64,000 nt of DNA from Berberis thunbergii (GCA_003290165.1 QNQO01010750.1:62001-126000), one strand, 5' to 3'. Positions 1-10,638 are shown, counted from the first letter of the stretch. The notes: generated by a model from the sequence alone, not told the origin. A program made the numbers and translations.

Positions 1-451
1 GTTTCTTTCCCAAACCAAAGGGGTCATAACCATAACTACAAATAACATGACAAGAAATGAGAAAAGGGGTTTAGCTTCCCATGGATAACATGAGATTTGA
101 ATTGTAAGCAAGTAATAAAAACATAAATAAAATAAAAGATGCTTACTCTCCAGGCACTTCTCCTGTCAAGTACTCTGGGATTTCTGATCTGTCCAAGAGA
201 CCTTCTGGCAAGAAAATCCTTCTCTCGGGACCATACCACTTGGCGAGCTCATCGCTAGCTGGTGCTACAGCTGCAGCCTTTTTGGGTGCAGGCTTCTTCT
301 TGCCAAAAAATGCTACAATCTTAGTAGTGGATGTGCTAGAGCTTGATGGGGATGCCCGAACTGCACCTGCACCTGTAATGTTCAAAGAGTTTCCTAACAT
401 CTCTGAGACACCTAGCGACGCCAATGCGGTAGATGCAGCAAGAGAAGCCAT
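1..451 (-). CDS. LHCB5: CP26 light-harvesting chlorophyll a/b protein, exons 1-2 (3' part outside window)
   Basis: Minor antenna protein of photosystem II, which binds chlorophyll a/b and carotenoids in the thylakoid membrane. Exon 1 (147-451) starts at the second of the adjacent in-frame starts typical of the family and encodes a Ser/Ala/Thr-rich plastid transit peptide, a Lys/Pro stretch ([10 protein letters not shown]) and the conserved mature N-terminus [18 protein letters not shown] followed by [18 protein letters not shown] donor at 146-141 and a TAG acceptor at 38-36 define a 111-bp intron. Exon 2 (1-35) continues in phase with [12 protein letters not shown], as in CP26. No frame damage is visible. 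The three membrane helices and pigment ligands lie to the left of the window, so completeness cannot be judged. Its neighbours on the right are broken host genes in the same orientation, so it could be a functional gene or another captured piece of the CACTA element that ends at 6458. Confidence 0.88.
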
Positions 452-1363
452 TGAGAGAAGAACACTCTTTCTGTTTGTGATTCAGATGAAATGCTAATCA
501 AACTAGAGCTCTGAATGAGATAAGAAGAGTGATCAGAGAGATAGTAAACTAAATGGATGAATTGGTGGTTGTGAGTGTCCCTTGCTTGGATTTTGGTTTT
601 GGCTTGTGATTGGTTCATTGTAAAGATAGGGTAATCTGACATTGGATTTTGATAGGGTGAGTTGTAATCGTTCTTTTAAATTGGACAAACTCAATCACCT
701 GATGATTCAAATTACAAATAATAATTAGGATGATACGAGCTAAATTCAAAAAGGAAATCAGGAAAAGAGAGACTTAGGAAGCAATAGCAAGATTAGGGCT
801 CCTCCTACATAATCTCTTGCTTTCATAAATTGTATGGACAAACAATGGACATAATATTATAAGATTTTATCATAGGAACTTTTTGTTCATTTGGTTTCAT
901 TTGGTTTTGATTCTAACCTCAAATCTGATCCAAAATAACAATTGTACCAATGACATTTATTTTTAATAGGAAAAGCAATAGCAACTACAAATCAAGCATA
1001 ACTTGTCAGTAAACAAAATTCCAGATTGAAAACCAAAAATATTACAAAAAATCCATGCTGCAGTTTCAGTTTGAGATCATAACCACATTATACGTATTTC
1101 CTTGTAATTTGCATGTTGATGATTCGTAAGAGTTTCTCCAATAATCACAATTATGCTATTCTAAATAGAATAAGTTCACTTGAATTGAATACAACAGAAT
1201 CAGGGGAAAAGACAGCTAGTAGTATGCATTGGTCAAGAAATAAAAAGCAGACCGAAACAGATTAGAACTGGTTATATAGACAAAATAAAAGTCACTTTCA
1301 GCTGGTTTGAAATGATGACGAAGTAACCAAAGTGAAAGATATGCAAACTGGTGAATTTCTTAC
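452..1363. other. No gene seen; LHCB5 upstream region
   Basis: AT-rich, without a convincing reading frame. The first 250 bases or so would be the 5' UTR and promoter of LHCB5 on the minus strand. A CCAATC box reads on the minus strand at 608-613; no clear TATA box is visible. Confidence 0.5.
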
Positions 1364-1518
1364 CTGAAACTCTTGTATTTGCTTTTGTTGTTCAGCCTGC
1401 AACCTACCAGCTACACTCAACAACTCCCCAACTCTAGACTCAATGCGTTCGTTGATCACTTCTGCAAGTGCCCTACCCAAGAAAAAGGCATCCAAAACAC
1501 TCTTGCCATCTCTTTCCC
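1364..1518 (-). pseudogene. Isolated exon resembling the At4g13200-type plastid protein
   Basis: A 155-bp piece with a splice acceptor (TTGTGGCAG) and donor (CAG|GTAAG) encodes 51 clean residues: an ERDGKSVLDAFFLGRALAEV core, then INERIES, GRLQAEQQKQ and QEFQ. From memory this matches the central part of the uncharacterised chloroplast protein family of Arabidopsis At4g13200; the name is a recollection, not a search result. No other exon of such a gene is recognisable on either side, so it is called a gene fragment. It shares strand with the broken genes around it, consistent with transposon capture. Confidence 0.5.
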
Positions 1519-1878
1519 CTGCCACAAGAAACATATTTAATAAAGAGCACTCTTGAATACAAGAACAACATATCTGCTGTGATATATTTGGTTTCCCACA
1601 GAACCAAATGACATGTAATATGCATAACAATTGAAGGTAAAGAATGTAAATTCAATACCTTCTACAAGCAGAATTCAAAACTACTTTGGGCAAGCTCCCA
1701 AGCCCTTCAGTGAGTTTGATTCCTTGAGCAGTCTTGGTGTTCGAACTCAAACTGGCAAATGTCACCACATTTTTTTTGAATTACAAAACCAATAGATCAT
1801 TTTGCCAAACCCCATTTTAGTAAACAGATCAAACAGACAAAAAATTACAACTTTTCATCAAAATCACATTGAATTACT
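1519..1878. other. Spacer with one weak exon-like stretch
   Basis: On the minus strand about 1662-1762 reads open (KTAQGIKLTEGLGSLPKVVL) and ends at a possible donor, but its phase does not join the next exon at 1518 and the family is not recognised. Nothing else is seen. Confidence 0.25.
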
Positions 1879-2034
1879 CTAGTGAAGTTTCTTCACTGAT
1901 GACAAAACTGCTTCACTGGTGGACTGGATGATAACCTCCTGGGTAGTCAGGGTGCTATATCCGGTTTTGTTTAAAGAATCAAGGACCGCATCAACTATGT
2001 CTAAGCCCTTAATTGCTGCAAGGTACACCACATT
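1879..2034 (-). pseudogene. Isolated last exon of an unidentified gene
   Basis: A strong acceptor (TTTCTCCTCTTCAG) is followed by 51 open codons and a TAG stop at 1879-1881. The peptide starts NVVYLAAIKGLDIVDAV and has YSTLTTQEVIIQS in the middle. It looks like a genuine terminal exon, but the family is not recognised and no upstream exon is found before the IBR1-like piece at 2838. It is probably another host-gene fragment. Confidence 0.4.
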
Positions 2035-2837
2035 CTGAAGAGGAGAAAAATGATTAACCAAAAGATGTAGACAGAAAAAGTGGACAATATATCATTCTTT
2101 TCTTAAGCTGCCATATTGGTGTTTCAAGGTACCAAAAAAATCATACACGTAAATACCCCTACAAAAGCCAAAAACATAGAAAAAATACCAACAAGAAGAA
2201 GAACCTAATCTCAGTATTTAATAATTAATAAGAAACCAAAGGAATATTAACCTCGGAATACCATGCTAAAAAATTTGGAAACATGATAGCAATGGATTAT
2301 TGTCAATATAGAAGGGAATAGTGTTCCGACAAACTTGCTTTCATGGGAATCTCTTCTCGCAGTTTTAGCTCTTTTAATGAGCCTCCTCCATTGATTAGAG
2401 GGTTGTTGAGGATTGATAAGTTGGGTGTTCCGTGTGTTAGAATGAAGAATTAGCTCCCAAGTTTTCAAGCCATGGGATTTTTTTTTTGTGTACGTGTGTG
2501 TGTGTGTTTTAATGGATTTATGCATATGATTTTGCAAGCACTATGGGGGAGCCAAAAAATATAGTCATAAATATTTGATGATGCAAATCCTCCTTCATTT
2601 TCCTTTGTAATAGGAGAATATAGTCATAAATATGTTCCCTTTCCCATGCATTTTAGTTGTTTTATAAATGCACTCAGTGGTCGGGGTCAGCCTAACCCCT
2701 CCTCTGGAGTGTTTAGTTAAATAACATTGAACCCTCCCTAAGAAAACTTGATATAATCATGCAGTAGAATTTCACAACAAAATAGAATTTCAACTACCAA
2801 TGATTGCTTCTTTAATTTAGAATTTTGAAGTCCTGAC
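2035..2837. other. No gene seen
   Basis: AT-rich sequence with a short (TG)n run near 2490-2510. The third exon expected for the IBR1-like gene (the catalytic YxxxK region) is not in any frame here. Confidence 0.5.
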
Positions 2838-3206
2838 CTCAATTGTCTTCTCTATGAGATTTTTCCTCCGTTGAGCATTTGATACATGGCAAACCAATCC
2901 CAAAACTTCAATCCCACGAGCTCTAAGCTTCTCAGCAGCTTCATCTACATTTTTCTGAAGAAAAAAAAAAATCCAAAAGAACCCCAAATCAATCCACCTC
3001 TCATTCATTCCTCAAAAAAACATATAAAGATCAAATTTTGATGCAAATCCATACAAAAGCTTGAATTTTGAGAGAATCCCACGAACCTGTTTGCGAGATG
3101 AGATCACAACAACAGCTCCTTCCAAGCCAAGTCTCTCTGCGATGCTGAAACCGATCCCCTGTGTTGATGTTGTAACTATGGCTACCTTCCCTTGAAATTT
3201 CTTCAT
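2838..3206 (-). pseudogene. 5' fragment (2 exons) of IBR1/SDRa-type short-chain dehydrogenase
   Basis: Exon 1 (3087-3206) encodes exactly 40 residues starting [12 protein letters not shown], with the NAD(P)-binding glycine motif STQGIG and the strand end SSRKQ. Exon 2 (2838-2954) encodes 39 residues starting KNVDEAAEKL, with the family signature VCHVSNAQRRKNLIEKTIE. Both junctions are phase 0 with good GT/AG sites. This is the start of the SDR subfamily that includes Arabidopsis IBR1/SDRa, a peroxisomal enzyme of indole-butyric-acid to auxin conversion. Family members are about 250 residues; only 79 are present. The catalytic Ser-Tyr-Lys part and the C-terminal peroxisomal signal are absent from the next 800 bases. 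The truncation falls in an intron, as expected for genomic capture by a transposon. The retained frames are undamaged, so the copy may be young. Confidence 0.75.
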
Positions 3207-4338
3207 TGACTATGTTACTTGTTCTGACAAGGACTAGGCAAAAGTTCGGGCCTTTTTGGAGACGAGTTTATATGAAGTTGAGTTCTGATGGAGATGATTG
3301 ATCTCTCGCTTTATATGATTTGAATTGGAGATCCCAAAAATGCTAGAAAATATACCCATAAATTCATAATCAACACAAGAACAAAAGATGCTATCATTAA
3401 TAAAATAAATCAAAGGGAAATACTAAATTACAGGCATAGACAACTTACTTGGAGTTTTCTTCTTGTACAAGCTCGTTCACACCATTAGATTCACTTTTTG
3501 GCTATTTCCAAATTCATCACACAAACCCAAATTATAGTAAGGATTTCACGGTGAATATCAGCAGATATCACCACATAAAAGTAATTTTAAATGGTATAAT
3601 ACCTTATAGGGGACAATTGACTTTTTGTTATCTGCATCTGTGACAATGTTAACAAAGTAAACACATGTTAAACAAGCAACACCATCATAATTAAGACATA
3701 CATCATAACCAATCTTGTGATTACAGAGACTATATCCAAACAAAGTAATTCACTTCAAACATATAATAATTTAGTCAAATAGTTCTCTTCAACACAAAGG
3801 CCATGAGCAAGTTTGACTAGCCAGTGACCAACAAACACATATAAAACTGCTGAAAATCTGTTGAGGTTATCTTAACAGTCAGTAAAAATTCTGACTGTTT
3901 GTAGCAAGCAACAATGAATTCCTTCAGTCAGGCAAGAAAGTGACCAAGAAAAACAAAGTGACCAACAAACACATCTAAAAACTGTTGAAAATCATACTAG
4001 TAAAAATGAAGTTCTGATTTTTTTTTTTAAACTACAAGTTGAAATTGAAGTAAACTCAGATGTCATCACATATGAAATATTTTGCTGATTCAAAGAAGAA
4101 CCATCAGTTAAGTTGACCACAGAAGAAAATTTACTTTTGGAAAATTTTAGTCTTATTCTAATTATTTAACTGGACTTTTCATGCATCTAGACAGTCACAT
4201 AAAAACCCTATAAAGAATGCCAACTCCACAAAATTATAGGAGAACTACACATAAAAGACTTCAATAAAAAAAATTGATAGCAGCCTACATGGAATAAGAA
4301 GCGTGATTGATACAAGGGAGGGAGGAACATACTCTGCT
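3207..4338. other. No gene seen; upstream region of the IBR1-like fragment
   Basis: Non-coding. A direct repeat of about 40 bp (GACCAACAAACACAT core) occurs near 3826 and again near 3959. The part just right of 3206 may be the captured IBR1 promoter. Confidence 0.4.
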
Positions 4339-4627
4339 GAAAGGAATTGTTGGAATAAATCTCTAATGAGATCAATAAAGGCAGAATCAGTGGGAAGATG
4401 AGATGAAGGAAGAGAAGGAGAAAACAAAGCCATGGATGTTGTTTGGTGTGTGAAAAATCACAGCATAGTTTCAGCTTGGGTTGGTTTGAGTGGAATGAAA
4501 TCAACAAAAAATAAGAAGAAGAGATCAAAAAAATTAAAATAAAAAATCAATGACTACACTTAACAAATGAGGAAGAGCTTACACTGACCTTGAACAGGAA
4601 CAGTAGGAGACCCAATGACTGAAGAGC
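4339..4627 (-). other. Two exon-like pieces of unknown origin
   Basis: On the minus strand 4627-4586 lies between an acceptor (GTTGCAG) and a GTCAGT donor and reads GSSVIGSPTVPVQ. From 4433 an ATG opens MALFSPSLPSSHLPTDSAF and continues to a GTATGT donor near 4339. They may be small exons between captured genes, or chance. No family is recognised. Confidence 0.2.
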
Positions 4628-4746
4628 CTGCAACAATAATTTCTTTTCAAAACCAAATCACTTCTAAGAATTCCACATTTTGTAGAGCAAAAAAATTTGA
4701 AACATATCTGAAGAAGAAGAGATCTAAAGAAGAAAAATGATCTTAC

Positions 4747-5683
4747 CTGGAAGGAGATATGAACCAAATTAAAAAAGAGTTTTCCCTCCGGGGTAAATAG
4801 AGTTTTCCACTGATGAAGTGAAAGGGCATTCTTTCTTCTCCTACGAGACCATGGTGACTTCAGGCCACCCCTGCAAAATCAGCCCCAAATAAATAAATTT
4901 AGCTACTGCTTATGTTGAAGTCCACTCTTTTTTTCTTCCCTTTTTTTTTCTTCTTAAGATTGTATATAATAATAATAATACACGCAAGATGACCACTTGT
5001 ATAATAGATAGACAATATATCGCAAGGAAGAAAAATTTTACCATCTGAATTTTTATTTGCTATTATAGTTAGTCAAAATGATAGGAACCTAAGCTAAGAG
5101 TGAAGTTTGCAGGAAATCAAAATGGTGGGTTTTGTTCCTATTAAATTGGAACAGAAAAAAGACCTCTCATTTGCACCAAGATTTGAAGCCTCTCATGTGA
5201 TCCACATTATGTCCAATTTAGTGTTCAGCCTCTCAAACTCAATTCGGAGTAGTAAATGTTTCCTGATTTCAACCTAAAATTCAATTAGGATTCACTTCAT
5301 TCTTGTTTGGCTGAAAAATGAATAGGTTTTTATTTTCTTTTTCTGAAAACCCAAATAGCAATCAAATATGGAATGACAGTGAATTTGAGTGAGAGAATTG
5401 GAGATGGGATCTGAATGGAAAAACAAAAACCCTAAAGAAGAATTTGAATAAAAAGTAGTAATTTTTACCTCCGACTTGAGTAGACGAGGGTGGCAGCCAA
5501 GGCGAAGCCAGCCATGGCAGTCACTACAACTGCTATTCCCACATTCGAAGGTGCGAAAGTTCTCCACAAACCACCACTGCTATGTACAATTCCTCTTTGA
5601 CCGTTACCACCGGAGTTCCACAAGAACATCGATAGGACCACCGCAAACGACGACTTTGTTTGCCCCTTCACAGCCACCGCCAT
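4747..5683 (-). pseudogene. 5' fragment (2 exons) of a plant TBC/Rab-GAP-type protein
   Basis: Exon 1 (5469-5683) starts at the ATG giving MAVAVKGQTKSS and includes a hydrophobic segment (GIAVVVTAMAGFALAATL) that could be a signal anchor. Exon 2 (4747-4870) follows an acceptor at TTTTGCAG and reads GGLKSPWSRRRKNAL, then HQWKTLFTPEGKL, which I recognise as the region just before the TBC domain in one plant Rab-GAP family; that family activates GTP hydrolysis by Rab GTPases. The two exons join in phase. After TPEGKL the reading (FFNLVHISFQ) departs from the family, and no catalytic TBC motifs follow, so the piece ends before the functional domain. It lies immediately inside the CACTA terminal repeats at 6064. 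Confidence 0.55.
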
Positions 5684-6063
5684 CACCAACTCAAACCCCC
5701 AACCGCTTCGCTTTCTCTCTCTCTCTCTCTCTCTCCTCTCCAGAAAAATCATCAATCGACTGTGACACATGAAGCGAACAACTCACACCCTTCTCAAACT
5801 TTCTTCTTTTTCTTCTTCTTCTTCTATCGTCCTCTCCTTCTTTCGTCCTTCTTCTTCTCTGCTTCTCGTCCTCTCCTTCTTCCTTTTTCTTCTCTGCTTC
5901 TCGTCCTCTCCTTCTTCCGTCCTTCTCCTTCCTTCAGTAGTGCTTGTGAAGAGGAGGCGTAGAGAGAGTGTGAATATCTTTTCCCCAAATTTTTTCGCCA
6001 GAGCGCGAAACTGAAACCTTCAAAGCGCGAAAGTATTTTGGCCAAAGCACGAAAGTGATTGGT

Positions 6064-6458
6064 CTTTAGCTACGGTTTTAAACCGTTGGCAGATTTAGCC
6101 ACGGTTTTTAGCCGCTGCTATATCTAGCCACGGTGTAGAACCGTTGCTAAAAAAAATTTTGCAACGGTTTTAAGCCGTTGCTATACCTAACCACGGTTTA
6201 TAACCGTTGCTAAAGTTTTTTTTGCAACGGTTTGGAGCCGTTGCTAATACTACCCACGGTTTTGAGCCGTTGCTACTAATAGCCACGGTTTTTAACCGTG
6301 CCAAATATACCAACAGTTTTAAGCCGTGGCCATGTTATTTTTACCCACGGTTTTAAGCCGTTGATAAATATAGCTACGGTTTGTAGCCGTGGCAAATAGC
6401 CCAACGGTTTAGAACCGTGGCCAGCTCGGCGTGGCTAAAAGGGGTTTTTGGTGTAGTG
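6064..6458. mobile_element. Right terminus of a CACTA (En/Spm) transposon
   Basis: The stretch ends in GGGGTTTTTGGTGTAGTG (6441-6458), the reverse complement of a CACTA terminal inverted repeat, and contains about twelve 19-bp imperfect palindromes of the form CCACGGTT..AACCGTTG. Sequence and spacing closely follow the right end of the complete element at 26.09-26.58 kb, so this is the equivalent end of a related copy. No forward terminus is found between 1 and 6064, so the left end is outside the window or lost. If it lies outside, the gene pieces at 1-5.7 kb are inside the element. Confidence 0.85.
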
Positions 6459-6945
6459 ATAATATTCATCTTGCTTCATCTTCTCTGAGCCCGACTTCAG
6501 TTCTCTCCGCGCCTATCTCAAACTCACCTCCATCCTCACCTCATATTTCCACCTATTCTTCTACAAACAATCACCTTTCCATACTATCACCATCCACATC
6601 GACTCACTCTAACTTCAACATGGATTTAGTCCAACTTTCCACCATCAACTACCGCAACTTCACTTGAACTCTGCCTCGCTTGATTCTCCCCACTCGCTGC
6701 CTGAACCAGATCTTCTACCTCATGAACCCACCTCACCTGGGATGCACGGACTCGGGTACGCGCGTCGTATCGGATACGGATACGACACGGCGACTCGGCA
6801 ATTTTCAAAAAACTAGGATTCGGGGACTCGGCGACACGTCAATCAAATCTTATTTATATTTTTATATTTTATTAAAAATTATGAACATAATGTCATAAAA
6901 TAACTCAAAAACAATAAAAAGATGCAGACTTGCAGGTACTCAGGT
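6459..6945. other. Spacer with a GATACG-rich repeat
   Basis: No gene seen. About 6741-6835 is a GC-rich repeat with GGACTCGGGTACGCG and CGGATACGGATACGACACG motifs. An inverted relative occurs at about 27.29-27.43 kb. Repeats of this sort are common in plant genomes; the class was not assigned. Confidence 0.45.
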
Positions 6946-7725
6946 GAGGGGTGGGCATCCCATCCCGCGATCCCGTTCCCGTCCCGATCCCGTCCCGTCC
7001 CGTCCCGATTTTTCCGGGTCTTAATGGGATTGAATAATTTCATCCCGATCCCATCCCGTCCCGATCTAGAATGGGATGGGATGGGATGGAGATTTTCAAT
7101 CCCGCCAATCCCGTCCCGTCCCGAACTAATTTATTAATATTAATTATTAATATTTTTATTTTAGAATTGTGGATGCCCTTACAAATATACTAATGTATAT
7201 AACATATTTAATTTTTTAGCATCTCCATAAATATGTTACACATCTCCATGAATTGGATGTGAATGCTTATTGTCTTACATTTTTAACTTATTGGATGTGA
7301 ATGCTTGTTGTGTTACATTTTGAATGAGCCTTTAAAAGGCGTGGTTCAGTTCATTTTGAAAATCAATGGTTCACATACTGTAGTGTTAAGATACTCATGG
7401 TTGGGCACTTGGACTTTCAGCTGTTTCATCATATAATTTTTGAATCAATTGTACTAATTGCTTTGGAAAGCAATGTATCTTTGTTCTTATGCAGAGGGTA
7501 AAGATGGTTCATGTAATTAGCTGGACTAATAGGTACATCTTATAGTAATGTAAACTCATATTTCAACATTTGAGGAGTGTTAGAAACTTTTAATACCCAA
7601 AGTATACATGCATAATTCCTTCAAATTTTTGGATGCCGCTGATCCCGTCCCGTCCCGACCCCGTATGAACGGGATGGGATAGGGATGGGTATATCTCGTC
7701 CCATCCCGTCCCGTGCCCACCCCTA
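6946..7725. mobile_element. Non-autonomous hAT element with 8-bp target duplication
   Basis: A 780-bp element bounded by 12-bp terminal inverted repeats (GAGGGGTGGGCA left, reverse complement TAGGGGTGGGCA right). A perfect 8-bp direct duplication ACTCAGGT flanks it at 6938-6945 and 7726-7733. Both subterminal zones are rich in CCCGTCCCG/CGGGATGGGAT. No transposase frame is present, so it depends on an autonomous hAT in trans. Confidence 0.92.
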
Positions 7726-8625
7726 ACTCAGGTAGTATTGCTAGAATAGGTATATTTAATATAATTTAATTGCAACTTGTAAGTACTAAGTAGTAAGTAG
7801 TAACTAGTAAGTAGTATTGAAGACTGACAATTATTTACGTCTTACGTGTTGCAAACTTGCAGGTAATATTGCTAGAATAGTAGAATATTTTACGGCAAAT
7901 GGACAAGCCAAAAAGGACAGGAGAAGAACTTACAAGAAGAGAAATATTGCAGCTACCAGCTAGTATTGATGTGGCAAAACACCAAGAAATGAATTGATTC
8001 TCTAAATTCTCTGCATTCAAACACCAAGATTATTACAAAAATGCATTTTTCAGAAGTTGTTTATCTGTAATTCATGAATTAACCAAACTACCTGTAGCTG
8101 CACTATTTGTGTGCTTCCTGGATATCAAATTTGGAACTATTCTACCAAGTCCAGTAGAAAGTACCTAAACCACAAATGCAACGCATTTTAATTTCAAGTA
8201 GAACAGATAAAAAAAAATGATGCATGTGATAATAGCTCAATAAACAGGTAAAAAAATTATATCATCGAGTTACTTTTATCAGTTTTATGCATTTTTACAG
8301 GAAAACATATTATTTATTATAGCAATAAATGTGGATATAGTTGATCCAACAGAAATTTTGATGTCTTCTCATTTATACTTAAAGTTATAATAGATGTTCT
8401 ATGAAATCATACACCAGGCCCATCTACAAGTTAAAAAACCACACAATCAACAAGAGCTTCACACTGAAAATAAGATGAATATTAATAATCTCAAACTTTA
8501 ATACTAGAATCAAAGTATAAACTTTTGAAACGAATTACCTTTGCATCTAGTATATAACAGAGGACTCTCAAACACAACATGAACTAGAAAATAGGTAGCT
8601 CTAGACAGAAAGAAACTGAAGTTCT
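7726..8625. other. Spacer between hAT and CACTA elements
   Basis: No firm gene. The sequence GGTAGTATTGCTAGAATAGG right of the hAT element recurs at about 7861 (GGTAATATTGCTAGAATAG) with a shared ACTTGCAGGTA lead-in at about 6929 and 7854, so a short local duplication existed before the hAT insertion. On the minus strand about 8080-8166 looks exon-like (acceptor then STGLGRIVPNLISRKHTNS and a stop), family unknown. Confidence 0.3.
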
Positions 8626-9330
8626 CACTACACCAAAAACCCCCATTAGCCACGGTTTTATACCGTGGGCGTAAGACATTGCCACGGCTAAGAGCCGTGG
8701 ACTACAGGGGCGTCGCAAAATTTTTTGTCACGGCTAAAAACCGTTGCTAAACATTGTAGCAACGGTTTTATGGTTGAAGGGGATGGCGTTATTTGCAGAA
8801 ATTAGCAACGGTTATAAACCGTTGCAACAAAACTCGCAACGGTTTTAAACCGTGGATAAATTAGCAACGGTTCTAAGCCGTTACTAAGTGTAAATATTAG
8901 CAACGGTTATAAATCGTGGCTAACAAGATAGCTACGGTTTATAGCCGTGGCTAACTATGGCAACGGTTTTTAGCCGTGGCTAAGTTTATATATTTGCAAC
9001 GGTTTTAAACCGTGTCTAAAAGTAGCAACGGTTTCTAGCCCTGGCTAACATTTGCAACGGTTTTAAACCGTGGCTACGCACATGTATTTGCAACGGTTGT
9101 TAACCGTGTCTAAAAGTAGCAACGGTTATTAGCCGTGGCTAACTGTGGCAACGGTTATAAATCGTGGCTAAATAGTGTAAATTAAACCGTGGCAAAGGTA
9201 CTAGCAACGGTTGTTAGGTGTAGCAATATTGAACTACGGTGTGAAACCGTTGGCAATTAAAACAAAATTCAAAAAAAAAAAGAAATCTGTTTTGTTGCAA
9301 CGCTGTAAAACCGTTGCAAGTTAATATAAT
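8626..9330. repeat. Left subterminal palindrome array of the CACTA element
   Basis: About twenty copies of a 19-bp imperfect palindrome (CAACGGTTTTAAACCGTGG and variants, e.g. CTACGGTTTATAGCCGTGG) lie in either orientation at 25-50-bp spacing. In characterised CACTA elements subterminal repeats bind the TNPA-type protein. That role is inferred here. Confidence 0.85.
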
Positions 9331-10281
9331 CGAAAAAAAAATTTATATATTTTTTTTGCTGCTGCAGCAAAATCACAGCCGTGGCACCTGCAAAATCAGT
9401 CCTTACTATAGTTTGTGTCATGCCTCCGACACGAATAAGAACCACCAAACTATATGCTAGATAAATACAAAATCAACCGTAAAAAGGAACTTGTCAAGTT
9501 TTGACGCCAAACAAAAACATGTAAACAAATAGCATTAATTAATGTACAATAACAGGATTAACCTGAACAAATGGAACATAGCTTGTTATATCAGGTTTCG
9601 CTCGCATCTAAAACAAAAGAATTTCTCTATGTTTTTTCCAACAATACAAATCGCCCTAGTTATAATGTAAGAAAATACATTGATGCCCTTAGGAACAGGC
9701 CCCATTTCTTTCGGTAGTTGCTTGTTCAATATACTGAAAATGATGAGAATGCAGCACCTGGTAGTTGCTTGTATATGGCACCGGTGATGGTTGATACAAC
9801 GACACACTTTGCACCCCAGAAACAAGCAATGTATGCGCATTCTCCTGTCCAACATACTGCGCTGCCCGTACTGGCTCAGACCTTCAGAGCCCTGCAGTAT
9901 AAAAATTAGTCAGTACTTAATGATAGACAAACATGACCTATAAAGATTGCTAATAAACCAATGACAGACAAACATGACCTATAATTGCACAGTTATTGAA
10001 ACAAGACAACATAGATACTATTTAAGTACTTTATTGCATATGATCTGGACCTGGGTGTAATAACAATAAGTTGTAGCAAAAGCACAAGTAGAAGTATCAT
10101 CATCAACAACATATAGGTTTCATGCTGAAAAAAAATTCTACTAGACCAGATTATATGCTCCTAAAAAAAATTCTACTCCACGGAACTCCTAAAAAACATT
10201 GTCATATATCCATTACATCTATCACAGTATATATCATCAATTACATAAGCTAAAACTTGATCATGTGACATCATAACATAC
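9331..10281. other. CACTA interior with weak exon-like pieces
   Basis: No firm gene. On the minus strand 9608-9563 lies between an acceptor (GTTTTAG) and a GTTAAT donor and reads MRAKPDITSYVPFVQ. On the minus strand about 9880-9690, after a TACTGCAG acceptor near 9895, a frame reads VGQENAHTLLVSGVQSVSLY and continues about 60 codons. Both look like decayed host exons, family not recognised. Confidence 0.25.
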
Positions 10282-10345
10282 CATGTCGTCCGATGTAAGA
10301 GTCCCAGACTTATCAAAACAACGTCAACCCACAAATCCACCAATA
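10282..10345 (-). pseudogene. Fragment of a P5A-type ATPase (phosphorylation-site exon)
   Basis: The minus strand reads CFDKSGTLTSDDM and then meets a GTATGT donor at 10281. The P-type ATPase phosphorylation motif DKTGT(L/I)T is present as DKSGTLT, and the following SDDM is what I recall for the endoplasmic-reticulum P5A pump (PDR2/MIA in Arabidopsis). The upstream codons are eroded: a stop and small indels replace the expected (G)KVDVCC. The Thr to Ser change next to the catalytic Asp adds to the decay. Its match rests on a short motif, so the call is moderate. It is one of several captured host pieces in the CACTA element. Confidence 0.55.
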
Positions 10346-10504
10346 CAGGCACCATTACTACATTAGATAAGACTTTTTATCCTATTTGCTTGAAATCACA
10401 AACGAAAGAGTCATTTATGCTTAAATGTCGAGGAAGTGAAGTTATCACTTCAATTTTTTCATCATATTGATTCCGGTTATAAGTTTACTAGCTTGCTAAA
10501 CTGA

Positions 10505-10575
10505 ATCAGAAATTCTAAATGTCGAGGAAGTGGGCGAGGAAATAAGCGAGGGGAGGGAGGTGGCGGGATGGGAAA
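10505..10575. repeat. MITE relic related to the element at 47.9 kb
   Basis: AGAAATTCTAAAT followed by GGCGAGGAAATAAGCGAGGGG resembles the right end, with its flank, of the inverted-repeat element at 47899-48036 read in reverse. Only one arm is present here. Confidence 0.4.
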
Positions 10576-10638
10576 ATCAATCAATTTAAGAACATAAAAA
10601 AGGAAAATCAGAATGGCATTGAAAACCACCATGAGTTT

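Noticed and set aside
5520..5529. CACTACAAC as a possible CACTA terminus
   Set aside because: It lies in the coding part of the TBC-like fragment and is not followed by the terminal sequence or subterminal palindromes.
5476..6045. Several Ser/Phe/Pro-rich frames on both strands
   Set aside because: Caused by TTCTTCTTCT and CTCTCTCT runs upstream of the TBC-like fragment; no real gene features.
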